A stretch of DNA of 64,000 nucleotides from Lumbricus terrestris (taxonomy: Eukaryota > Annelida > Clitellata > Crassiclitellata > Lumbricidae). Positions 44,530-55,736 of the stretch are shown here, piece by piece (within the stretch, counting starts at the first letter, position 1; every line of letters starts with the position of its first letter). The translations under genes and the position numbers were made by a program. Below the pieces are notes generated by a model. The model saw only the letters and a list, made by a program, of their open reading frames with translations, ran no database searches and was not told the origin of the DNA. Location: positions 647,501 through 711,500 of the forward strand of contig OX457051.1 of assembly GCA_949752735.1 (NCBI GenBank). Reading direction: 5' to 3'.

Positions 44530-44766
44530 CGTGAAATTATGAAGTCAAACAATAGAAGGTGCGAACTAATAACTGTGCGACCCCAATATACTATAGGCTG
44601 CTCGCGTAGCACATACAACCGTATTCTTGCTGAAGTAAAACGTCTCATTCCATCAGCGAATCCAACCAACATTTTGGTAGACTTCGAAGCTGCCACAATA
44701 GGAACCTTCCGTACCTACTTTCTCGCACAGAGTATACTGAGGAAAGCGAATCAGATCGAACTGTAA
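44530..44766 (+). pseudogene. MULE-type transposase fragment
   Basis: The frame 44539-44766 reads NRILAEVKRLIPSANPTNILVDFE (shortened here to its hallmark IL.DFE) and AATIGTFRTYF. The DFE-AA....F block is the second catalytic acid region of the MULE transposase domain (MuDR superfamily), also common in host-domesticated relatives. Only this piece remains. Confidence 0.6.
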
Positions 44767-44999
44767 AATGCGGACATTTTTACTGGTGATTTTACGTCAC
44801 AGAAGCGTGATTGTTTAAAGGAGTCTTTGAAATTAATGCAATGCCATTTAGCAAGGGTTACCATGGAAACGAACGCGTTTCTAACGTACTCAGCAACTCA
44901 TTAGTCTCGCGAGTAAAACAGTTTTCTTATCAGTGAGATAATTGCATGAGATTAATTTTTGAGACTGCCCAAACCGATTACGTGCGATTGGTTGCACGG

Positions 45000-45560
45000 T
45001 ATCAGAAATTAACCTGTTGTCTAATAGAGATGGACGCATTAAGCTATAGCAGTTTGCTATCCAATGACGATGCATCCAGTGGTCTGAATCAATGTTAAAT
45101 AGAATCGTTGAATGCCTTGTCACTTGTTTGTATGCCATCTAAACAGCGCACAAGTCCAACAATAACTTAATCCAGCTTCGACACGCTACGATGGACGGGG
45201 ATAGGTACAGAAGAACCTGCGGTGTTATTACACTGTATGCAGTAGCGCATGTTGCGTCAAATCTCGTATGTGGTGTGGTAGATGTCTATCGTGTCATCTA
45301 TAATCAAAATAAAGACACTCAAAGAAGACCAAGTTTTACATGAATGCAGAAGTCGAGCGGGTATAATCTATCTATAGAGACGGGTGCAAAATCCACGGAC
45401 GGTTAGAGTCTTTTCTTTCCTGGGTCTCTCCATCAAGTGTTTATTTTTCGCTGGAGCATCGTCTATTCGTAAGGACATAGGAAAATCTGTCAGTATTACG
45501 CGGAACCTCCCGGGACTCACTTGTGACCACCTTAAGCTGAGGGTTAGCGGATGTCATTTC
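45000..45560 (+). repeat. Direct repeat copy 1 (non-coding, promoter-like)
   Basis: Matches 46075-46610 over about 500 nt at high identity (CCAGCTTCGACACGCT; GATGGACGGGGATAGGTA; TGTTGCGTCAAATCTCGTAT; TTTCGTGTCATCTATAATCA). A TATAGAGAC element at 45373 could be a core promoter, but no coding exon was resolved downstream. Confidence 0.7.
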
Positions 45561-45754
45561 ATCTCTTTCTCACTTATTGCGCTGCACACACTTCATTATC
45601 TTAACAGTATCTGTCACGCGATATCCTCATAACAGGACTATTACTTATATAGAGCATTTTGTAGAACCTACGCGCACCCTCGTACACAGTCGTGAGTTCG
45701 TAGCATAGGCCATAGGCCTACTGCGGACTTGCTATAGCATGCTGCTGCTGGGCA

Positions 45755-45799
45755 CTATTATTATTCTTCTTCTTATTCTTCTTCTTCTTCTTCTTCTTC

Positions 45800-45878
<79 letters not shown>

Positions 45879-45880
45879 GT
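45755..45880. repeat. (TTC)n(TTA)n microsatellite
   Basis: TTC units followed by a long pure TTA run, lying between the two direct repeats. Confidence 0.95.
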
Positions 45881-46074
45881 GTAGGCTAGGCTAATTGACG
45901 CATGCATGCATTGACTAGCCTCTCCAGAGGGTTGCTATTATTACAAGTATTAGTATTGCTATCATCATTATCAGTTATTTGACTGATTACCAGGGTGACT
46001 GACTGATTGGGTGAGTGACTGCATGATTGGCTCACAGAGATCGCTTAATTAAGGTTACCATAGTAACGAAAGCG

Positions 46075-46610
46075 TTCCCAAAATGCTCGGCGTGCATGAG
46101 TCTAAATGTTTGGCAGCCAATGATAATGCATCTTTTAGTTAATCAATATTAAATAGAAGCAACAATGCTTTGCTTCAGCTCGTGCGTCGGCTAATCGGCG
46201 CACAAGTCCAACAATAACTGAATCCAGCTTCGACACGCTGCGATGGACGGGGATAGGTAGAGAAGAACCTGCGGTGTTATTACACTGCATGCAGAGGGCA
46301 TGTTGCGTCAAATCTCGTATGTTGTGTAGTAGATGTCTTTCGTGTCATCTATAATCAAATAAAGACACGCAAACAAGAGGTCCAAGTTTTACACGAATGC
46401 AGGAGTCGAGTGGGTATACCATCTATTTATAGAGACATATAAGATCCAAAGACGTTTAGAGTCTGCCATTTCCTGGGTTATCCGAAAAGTACTTTTTTCT
46501 GTGCTGGAGTGTGTCGACCGACAATGACATAGGAACTTACTGTCGGTACTATGCGGACCTTCCCGAACTCACCTGTGACCACCTTTTTAAGCGGGGTTAA
46601 CGGATGTAAC
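46075..46610 (+). repeat. Direct repeat copy 2 (non-coding, promoter-like)
   Basis: See copy 1. TTTATAGAGACATATAAG lies at about 46426-46444. The two copies are about 1.06 kb apart. Confidence 0.7.
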
Positions 46611-46829
46611 ATAATATCTTTCCGACTGGACTCAATGATCACTTCCAGCTTCCTGCTTTTCATATATCTCTGCAAAGTCTGTCACAAAAATATTGAATTC
46701 TTGTATAGCATACGAAGCCCTCAAAGTCAGACTCACACCTCAACTTGGTTAGCGGTGAACAATCAAGTAGGAGATTGCCTTCTGAGGCTATACCAACAGT
46801 GGTGAGGCCTTGACTGAAATATACCACCT

Positions 46830-47154
46830 AGGGCGCAACGCGTGTTGGACAGGCTCAGCAGGAACTCCGAAGAGACTGACCAACGTGAGCGTCAGGTCTC
46901 GGGCAGCAGCGAGACTTCAGTGGACCTGACGGAGGATCCAGTTGAAGGACAACGACAGATCTACAGCGAAGGGAAGGCACACATGGTACACCCCTCCCCT
47001 TCCGCCTACCCCTCTCCTTCCCCCTCCTTTCTGGTGCAATAGGCTACTCAACATGACTACGTGTCTTCTGAAGTTCTCATCTGCTGATCGATTTTCCATT
47101 TTTAAAGCTGCTTATTATTATTATTTGACGCTTTGTGTTTCTGGTATCAATAAA
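46830..47154 (+). CDS. Possible terminal exon of an unidentified gene
   Basis: After a candidate acceptor (ATACCACCTAG at about 46819-46829) the frame runs to a stop at 47040-47042 with polar, low-hydrophobicity content (RLSRNSEETDQRERQVSGSS, then DLTEDPVEGQ) and a Pro/Ser tail. An AATAAA lies at 47149-47154, about 107 nt after the stop, in the right place for a polyadenylation signal. No homology recognised and no upstream exon assigned; the two 45-46 kb repeats could be its 5' region. It could also be chance. Confidence 0.35.
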
Positions 47155-47739
47155 TTGAAACTATTTGATTCGATTTAAGTTATTGTAGATCTACTTGATA
47201 TGCGATGAAAGAACAGAGCTGAGTTCGGCTGCTAAGAATGGATCAAACAAACGACCACAAGATCTTTTACTTCACTACTATGGGTTTTAATATCAGTCAT
47301 GTTGCTAGTTATGCGCGAATCATTTGACGATTCTTTATAATAACTCATTCTATGCTTAGGCCTATTCTATCCTAACAACAACACGGATAATTTTTATCAT
47401 AACTTCACACCGCAGTTACTTGTTACATGTTTAACGAAACTGCCATATCAAAGATGATGTGTGTCGCCCTCCTCCTTTATCCAGGTTTGGGACTGGCACT
47501 GGCAGAGAACAACCATGCAGTATCGGAGTTTTAGACCGCAGTAAAGCTTCATACTATATATATTAGCCAATGATAATATTGACTTGTATGCTACATGAGT
47601 CAATTGCTCCGACTGCTTGTCATCCTACACGACTCACATCTCCACTGCCTCTCGTTTGTGAATAAATAAACACATTATCAACTTCTCCTCGTCTGGTGGG
47701 ATATAATTATTAGGAGGGATGCTCTATTTCGTGACACCG
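47155..47739. other. No gene recognised
   Basis: Nothing identified. Confidence 0.4.
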
Positions 47740-48010
47740 GCTTTCTAGGAAGAACATTGAAAGCAATATTTTTCGGCCCACTTCGGATGCCCTGTGGCGA
47801 TCTGCTCTCCAATCGGTCTGTCACACTGAACTCTTAGTCCCTCACTCGCGGACTACTATGGTGAAACGGAGCTCTTTCTTGGTGGCTGGCTCTAGAACCT
47901 GGAATGGACTTCCTGTTGCACTCCATCTGGTTTCTTTCGAACTTATAAATTGTCCAATATAGCCGAGGGTGGACTGGGAGCGCTTCAGAGTAGTTTACAA
48001 TGAGGGGCGT
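47740..48010 (+). mobile_element. LINE RT C-terminal fragment
   Basis: A plus-strand frame reads SRTTMVKRSSFLVAGSRTWN then GLPVAL, the ...S F..AGP..WN.LP signature of the CR1/L2-type C-terminus, followed by GGGAGCGCTTCAGAGTAG and a short AT-rich 3' end. Confidence 0.6.
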
Positions 48011-48067
48011 TGTATAAAACTCAATAGTATTATAGTAATACCAATAATAATTTCAATAATGATAATA

Positions 48068-49270
48068 CACCGTGGTTCAAAAAAAGTAAGCCAAATTGTT
48101 TTGCCTATATCTCTAATACCTGATGACATATCACACTGAAATTTTCCAAATATTTAGAGAATTGGACCAAGAATATGATTCCAAAATTTCAAGAGATAAA
48201 GTTGAACGGATAAAAAGATATGTATCTTTCAACTTCATATGCGGAAATATCAGTTTACAAGCAATTTTCTGTTAGATTCAATGAAATGTAAGTCAATTTT
48301 TTTTATATCTCTAATGCCTGATGATTAATCAGTCTAAGATTTTCCAGATATGTAGAGAATTGAACCACCAATATTATTCCAACAGTATGGTTTGATTATT
48401 GAATTAAATAAGGTGCTCAAAATGTCCTCCTCCTGCTGCTTGCACACAAGCCTGGAGGCGCTGGCGCCACTGTGCATTGTGTGCAACAGCATCGTCGATT
48501 ATCCTCTAGTCCAGTCGATCCCACACTTCAAACAAGCATTGCTTCAGATCGTTTATATCATGGATTGTTGTCTGGTAGACTCGGTCTTGCATCACGCTCC
48601 GCAGCTTATAGTCGACAGGATTCAAATTTGGGCTGTTCGAAGGCCATAATGTGGGAGAAATGAAGTCTGCATGGCGTCTCTCTTGTCAGAATTTCGATGG
48701 CTTCCTTGGCTCTGTGGGCTGGGGCAGTCTGGGGCTAGATTACAGGTAGAAGATGTTGCGACAGCAGAACGTCGCGATAAAAGGTTCCATTAATTTTTAC
48801 TCCGGGATCAATGAAGACTAAAATTAATGGGAACGACCAAGCGCCGAAACCGCAACGAATACCATAACAGACTTGCTGAAAACTGATATTTCGGGAGATG
48901 AAGCTGAAATATCCATATCTATCTATCCGTTCAAATTTATGACATGATATTTTGGAATCCTATTATTGGTTCAATTCTCTAAATATTGGGAAAATTTTAG
49001 TATGATTAATCATCAAACATTAGAGATGTAAGACAAACAGTTTGGCTTACACTTCATTGAATCTAACCGAAAATTGCTTGTAAACTGGAATTTCGGCATA
49101 TGAAGTTGAAAGATACATATCTTTTTATCCGTTCAACTTTATATCATGAAATTTTGGAATCATATTCTTGGTCCAATTCTCTAAATATTTGAAAAATTTT
49201 AGCATGATATGTCATCAGGTATTAGAGATATATGCAAAACAATTTGGCTTACTTTTTTTGAACCACGGTG
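48068..49270 (-). mobile_element. Tc1/mariner element with long terminal inverted repeats, decayed transposase
   Basis: Ends CACCGTGGTTCAAAAAAAGT (48068) and its complement ending at 49270, flanked by TA. Inverted repeats extend about 230 nt each (48068-48300 and 49030-49270), with partial internal repeats. On the minus strand, 48660-48395 reads WPSNSPNLNPVDYKL, then SVMQDRVYQT, WDRLD, one stop, and CVQAAGGG..FEHLI, the C-terminal third of a mariner-type transposase with the third catalytic Asp in the VDY position. The N-terminal part is largely lost. Confidence 0.78.
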
Positions 49271-52200
49271 TATATAGCAGCAACAATAACATAAAAAATG
49301 AGCTCTATCTTCTGAGACACCAGTAAAATTGATAACCATAATTATTCGAAGGAGGCTGGAGGGTTGGGATATTTGCCAACCCCTAAATTGGACGTTCGTG
49401 TTTTTCAGGTTGATAAGGTTTCACTTTTCATAAAGGTTGGCTACTTGTTAGGCTAATCAGCTGCCGCCAACGCACGGTATAATAATTATTTATAGGTCGC
49501 ATGGGTTTTACCATTTACATATACAATTATACGTGACCTACTTAAGTCACACATGTTTCACATGCAGGACGCCAACTATATTGAATTGATTTTGACTTCG
49601 AGCCGAAGTGAAAGCTTAAGCCTCCATAGCTGCACCGCTGAAACTTCCCCCACGTCTATGGTAGTGACGAAGACATTGCTTCGATAATTATTTTGATCTT
49701 ACTTCGTGATCGAGACTTTGCAACAGGTACGTCCATGTAGCTGGCTCTAAAAGGAGACGAAAACGAAAACTGGGAAGAGTCAATAATTTTACGAGTCTGG
49801 TCCTATTTTAAGCCGAGGTAACGGATGACAGGAGGACGACAATAGAATGTTGTCGAGTGATTCTGAGAATACAAGGTAAGCTGCTCAAATATTATTCACT
49901 TGTGACAGAGGGCAAAACGCACACAGTTATTTCAGTCAGTTAAAAATGGTGCACGATAGGCTACCATTACAACTGAAACTTGCCAGTGCCCTCCCCCCCT
50001 TACAAAACTCGGAAGTGCACATCGAGGTCGGACAACCATTAATAAACAATTATTGTAGGTAGATTGGAATAGTTAAGTCTTTGGTTTATAGCGAGAGAAA
50101 GGTTCGCTAAGAAAGTTTCGAACTTGAGGACGGAGAAAGTTCCAGATGGATGACACACAGTAATTGTGAAAGAACTACCAAAGACTACACGTGCACCAGG
50201 AAGAACATGCACTCCATACATTGCAATGTACGTAGCCTATAATTGCTAGTTTAGAATGCAGTAAAGTTTCGTCCAGGTTGCTCTGAGCATGCAAGATCTT
50301 AAAAGCTTCATAAAACACGAAGCTGAATAAAGCAATAACGTGGTGTAACATTTCTGCATAGATGAACAAATATAATTACAGGCTTATATAATATTATATT
50401 CAAGACACGTTACACTTAAGGTTTAATTGAATGGGAAGAGAAAGGAGTTGATGAACTTATTCTGTTTTTTTGAGACGTGAGACGTGATCGACCCTCGCAG
50501 CGGTGAATAAATTATTGGTGGAAGACTGTAGACTATGCTAGAACCACTGATTAGATTATGAATTAGCAACACATGATAACAATCAATAATATTATAATTA
50601 TTCTTTACCATTTTATTGGTTTCAAAGCGAGGTGTTCTGACGTTTTTAGACTTGGACATCTTGTATGTTTTTTTTGTGGGTGCCATGCTTATTGTTTAGA
50701 GCGGAGGTTATGCCTATGCATATGAAATTATGTTGTGGAAAATATACTGTGCGAGTCCTGAGGGGAATGGTTCGTTAAACGTGTAGTCAATGGTGTTAAA
50801 ATTTGGGAGTGATGCACCATGCATTAGGAGATAGCTCTGCAATGATTATTTATTTAGGCTACGCAAAAATATCTGTAACCTTACTAGAGGCTTCTATAAT
50901 AGGCCTAGACTTTTTTTTATCACATTGTATTCTATGGTTGTTACCGGGTCGGTAGGTCAACTTTGCCATCATATTAAACACTACCGTAACGATATAGGCC
51001 TACACAGAAGAAGCCGAGCTTGCTAGAGTCTACTTGCATTTTTCTCTAGGACCATTATAGGCCTAATTGCCTTTAATTCACGACAAACCTATCCGTGAAC
51101 TCTCTCATCTGCACCTGACCTAATTCAGCTAGTTCCTGGATATTACGCAATTACTTTAAATCGTTCGTAACTTGTATAATTGCTTTGCTAAAGCACCCTT
51201 GTCGGTGAGAACTTAACGCTCTACTTTTCAAGGAATATGGGCGAACATTTGTGATTAGATATTTTTCAGTCACCGTCATTTATGAAAATCCGGCACTAAT
51301 GTGTTCTAACAGACAGATTCTAAATGGCGTAAAAAAACTATGATTCGCAATTTCAAGCAAAACGTTTCCTGAAGAGAAACCAATGCAAAGAAGTAAGCAA
51401 GGAGATTATAATTATTGATCTGACAGGTCTTATTATGCCATGCCAGAATTCAACCAAAGCTGTGGTTTGCGCTCTACTATTCTCTAAGTAGACCTACTAT
51501 AAACAATATCCTGTAAAGGAATTCACTAGGAGTAGCCTAGCTTCCAACAGTAAATCCAATGAATTAACTGTTTTCACAATAAAAATATAGTGAATGAAAA
51601 GTAGGATATCTTTTTTAATAATTAAACTTTGTGCCATGGCCCACATTTAATGATTAAGTTGTGTGACGATATAAATGGAAATGATATATTGAGCAAATGA
51701 CGATTATGATTATGAAACTAATGATGAGTAACAAACGTGAGTAACAGAATAAGACGATTGCGAGTCACAATGAGTTACTATAATGTAATAGTCTCGCATA
51801 TGCTTTAGAGGCAAGGTGGTGGAAACGATGAAAGAAATTCGTTCTGTGGCTTTTTCGGGGATTGGCATTATGAACAATTTACATTGTGTAGGCCTAAAGT
51901 TAGTAGCCTATAATTGCATGAGCCTAGGTCAACTAAGAACTTCGCTCGTGCTTATGGCTCACAAGTGTGGATACTCTTAAATCTAAAATGCGGTCTTCCT
52001 AAAGTTGATTTTAGGCATAATATTGAATTTAGGCTATTTTGTCCTTTTAATATTGATCTGCAGTTATTACTAAGGACTACTTTTTGTAGTAGTTTGTAGA
52101 TCCTATAGTTGGACTGACGTAACATTGTTTGTTTAGTGTTTACATTATGTGGACCGTGTGAATTGGTAATGGCGTAGACCTAAACCTATCGAATGGCTGC

Positions 52201-52739
52201 CGCAGCAGGAGTCCCGGAATGGCATAATCAAAGCTGGCAGCCCTTAATGCTTGTAGGCTAAGCAGGAAAATGATCATTGTAGGCAAAGTGGTGATCAGTC
52301 ATTATAATAATTATCATGCAAGTGCGCTCTGTAGTTGAGTCATCGAAAAGCTGATGTGTTGACCTGTGGGTCGCAAATATACACAAACATGCATATAGAT
52401 AAAAAAAATACTTATCATCGTATAAGGCCGACTATACATGTAATAAGACTAGACTATTTTCGGATTTGTAATGCGACAATATTTTCCATTGATAATTATT
52501 AATGCTCAATAGTCATAGACATCACATGTTGCATGCGTCAGTTTCATGAAACATCTGCAATGACTTCCGTGTTGTCGGACTAAAACATATGAGTGCAATA
52601 ATATTATTACTCATAGGGATTGACCTGCAGCTGTAAGTCTGTAGCGGTGGGTTAATTGGTAGATGCAGGCGCTGAGTGACTTGCAGTGTCATGTGCAGGT
52701 AGGCCTATATTTTGTGCGATGGTGTTCGATAGGACTCTG
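49271..52739. other. 3.5 kb without recognisable gene
   Basis: AT-rich, with scattered GTAGGCCTA motifs. No ORF over 90 codons, no clear exon or repeat family was recognised. Conserved non-coding function cannot be judged from sequence alone. Confidence 0.5.
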
Positions 52740-53010
52740 TGATTGGTAGGGATCTGCTGAAGACGGTAAAAGAAAGAAAACTTATTTATTTTGGACACAT
52801 CATGAAAAGAGAGGGAACAAGTAGACATATAGAGAAAGAGATCGTACAGGGCACAATGCCAGGAGAGGAAGACCGAGAACGAACTGGCTAGGTAACATAA
52901 AGGAATGGGCTGGATTGACTTTGGGTGAAATGATAAGACTGACGGAGGACAGGAAGGGTTGAAGGAACATCGTGCATGATGCGACCGAACCTCGGATCCA
53001 GGATGGATAG
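52740..53010 (+). mobile_element. LINE ORF2 C-terminal fragment (RTE/L1-like)
   Basis: Broken plus-strand frames read LLKTVKERKLIYFGHI, then a GRPRTNWLGNIKEW-type block and RKG.RNIVHDA. The same element is preserved in one frame at 62669-62959 (minus). Confidence 0.65.
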
Positions 53011-53282
53011 GAACAGGAATGTCTTAAGTGAATTTTACATTTGCAATTGCTTTGTCACAGTCTGTTGGTTATAATAATAATATTATTATTAATGTTACCG
53101 CATATCCTGCACTGCACTGCAACTTGTATATTTTGCATTAAAGTATAACTGATTTCTTGTATTCAGGATATGAAAACGCTTCACCGGATCTAAATATCAG
53201 ACTTTCAATGACATTGGAAGAACCGTGATTTAGTATAATATCATGGAGCCTAAAGAATCCATGGAAGGTAATAAATAAAATG
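53011..53282. other. No gene recognised
   Basis: Short AT-rich spacer between two LINE fragments. Confidence 0.4.
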
Positions 53283-53602
53283 TTGATTGGTTTCATTGAA
53301 TCTTAATAAAACTAATTATATCTTATTTTGCTCTCATTCAAAATCAATTCCTGACATAAAAGTAATAATTTCTATGGACAACTTCAATATGTCCCAAGTA
53401 ACATCAACTAAATTCCTGGGTGTTCATGTGGACCAATTTCTAACTTGGAAAGTTCATATTGAAAGCATCTCTAAAAAGATAGCTAAAAGTGTTGGTATGT
53501 TAACTCGTAATGCTTATCTGCTTCCACCTCGAATTAGACTTAGGTTATTAGAAATTCTATCTGTTTCACCTTGTTTAAACGTAAACTTAAAAAGTGTTCA
53601 CT
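53283..53602 (+). mobile_element. CR1/Jockey-type LINE RT fragment
   Basis: The frame gives SLNLNKTNYILFCSH, then STKFLGVHVDQFLTWKVHIE and SISKKIAKSVGML. This is homologous to the LGVYVDQHLTW region of the LINEs at 12 and 23 kb, but from a different subfamily. Confidence 0.75.
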
Positions 53603-54424
53603 AGACTCTGTCTCCTTTTAAACTACCGAACACCATCTATGAATCTACCTATATTCTTTTATTTTTAACGGCTTTTCTAAATTGGCAAATTCAACATCAC
53701 CTTTAGACGTTTCCCAGGATGGTGTTAACTAGTTAAGATTTACAAAATTATCCTCAATACTCTACTATTTTGCATGACCTGTTGCTGCTTATTTGCATTT
53801 GCATTTAGGAAACCCTGACAGTGGTTCTCTCCTTTAGTTTTGTTTTTGTTAGTTTCTATATTCATTATGTGTAAAAGATGTTTTGTCAACTATTACTTTG
53901 AGCAATAAAACTGTAGTTAGGGTTATTGATTGTCAGACCCATCATAATGACCTGCAAATAAAATAATTCATACAAAATATTTAAACCAATTTCAGGTTCC
54001 AGTTGCTAGGAATAGTAAAATACTTTCGTAGTTCTTTTAGTTGAGGATGCATTGATCTGCAATTAGCTGAACGATGACTTTTAGTGTGACAATGGGTGCA
54101 GGTGAAAGTTCCTAGGTAAAATACTTATGCAAGAATCTATCAGCGACATTATTAGGCTTATAATTATAATTGTGTCAAAGTTGTCTTCGTCGTTCAGCTT
54201 GCACGATCTTTATTGGAGTTGATGCACTTGGAGGTGGAAGCACCACTGAGTCGGTTCCTTGAAGAAGCGCTATATTAAGTTCTTGAAATAAACGTTTGGT
54301 TGCTAGAGATATTCTTTCATGGCCTACGTGAAATTTACCAGGAATAGACTATCTATAATATATTTCTCAAAGTTTGTCCTTCCGTTTGAATGTATGGATG
54401 TCCGGATGTATTTTGACACTTCGT
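53603..54424. other. No gene recognised
   Basis: Possible LINE 3' UTR in the first part (AATAAA at about 53904); otherwise unassigned. Confidence 0.35.
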
Positions 54425-54923
54425 CCCAGAAAACCAAAATTTCACGGGTGGCGTACCGGTGGAGGTCAGAGTTAGTGGTGGCGTGTTGTGGGGAGGGGTG
54501 GTGGGTGGAGGTGGGGCGGGGCGTAGGGGTGGGGTGGTGGATGGTGGAGGGAGAAATTTGGGTGGAAAATTTTTCCCCCGAAAATAAAAATTTCACGGGA
54601 GGTGCACCGGTGGAGGTCAGAGTTAGTGGTGGCGTGTTGTGGAGGGGTGGGGAGAAATTTTGGGGAAATTTTTTTCCCCCGAAAACCAAAATTTCACGTG
54701 TGGCGTACCGGTGAAGGTCGGAGTTAGTGGTGGTGTGTTGTGGAGGGAGGTGTGGGGGGTGGCGGGGGAAATTTGGGGGAATTTGTTTTCCCCGAAAACA
54801 AAAATTTCACGGGTGGAGCACCGGTGGAAGTCGGAGTTAGTGGTGGCGTGTTGTGGAAGGGGTGGGGGAAATTTGGCGGGAAAAAATTGACGGAACCTGG
54901 GCGAAGCCGGGTATAAAAGCTAG
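54425..54923 (+). mobile_element. Helitron-like element, third 3'-end variant
   Basis: Four minisatellite units (AAAACCAAAATTTCACG..GG core, GGTCAGAGTTAGTGGTGGCG) lead to a 3' end with CCTGGGCGAAGCCGGG hairpin at about 54896-54911 and terminal CTAG at 54920-54923 before T. The 5' domain is missing. Confidence 0.55.
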
Positions 54924-54933
54924 TTATGTATAT

Positions 54934-55423
54934 TGTTGTGAGTAGTGTTCCCTAAGTTAAAGGTCCCTACTTGGTTCAACTCACATAAAATAACTCGTGT
55001 CTAGTTTAAAGGTATAATTTAACATAAAGAACGAAAATGATACAATTACCACACTGTAGCCCCAGTGGGAAGTCGTCGACGGCGCGGCATTCAGCGGCGA
55101 ACGGACGAACAACATCTTGTCACAGCACCAGGCTGGCGAAGAACGAACTTAACTAACGACACCAAGGCGAGGTGTATGAACGAAAGCTTAACTAACGAAC
55201 TCTGACAAGAAGGCTGCCATGCAGGCACCCCGCAGCCGAGAACATCAGAGCCCAACCATAGCTTAACTAACATCGTCAGAGAGACAAGAGAGAGAGACCC
55301 CTGAAGTCAGACCTTATATAGAACCAGTCTGTCACCAGGTGTCGCCCCAAAGTCAAGTGACCGTGACTATAGCCTATCCCCTGACAAGAACCAGTCGTAG
55401 AGAGAGAGTCGTGGGACCTAACA
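54934..55423 (-). mobile_element. LTR (3' LTR of minus-strand element)
   Basis: 490 bp from TGTTGTGAG to CCTAACA (TG...CA ends). By eye it differs from the LTR at 58595-59084 at one position (C at 55148, T at 58809). On the minus strand CTATATAAGG (about 55313-55322) is a good TATA box about 30 nt before a CT-rich start region. Confidence 0.92.
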
Positions 55424-55736
55424 TACCCCCGAACGACCACGAAAGGCAGAAACCAGAAGGGTTTCTGACTTAACTAGCATGCACACGAAAGAAGGTTACA
55501 CGACTCAAAGAAAAGAATCGCACAACTAATCAGAAATCATGACAAGTACAAATACATGACAAGAACACAATCAGTTAAACTATACAAGCGAAACGTTCAA
55601 GTACATGTACGTTCCCCCTAAACATTCTACTCAAGAATTCGACAAAAAAAAACATTTCGAAACAAAATCAAAAATGAAGTTTCCATAAATATTTCACATG
55701 GTTTAGGAAACTCGAAACGTCATATCATTTTACACA

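Noticed and set aside
48392..48649. 85-codon plus-strand frame
   Set aside because: Complement of the mariner transposase remnant.
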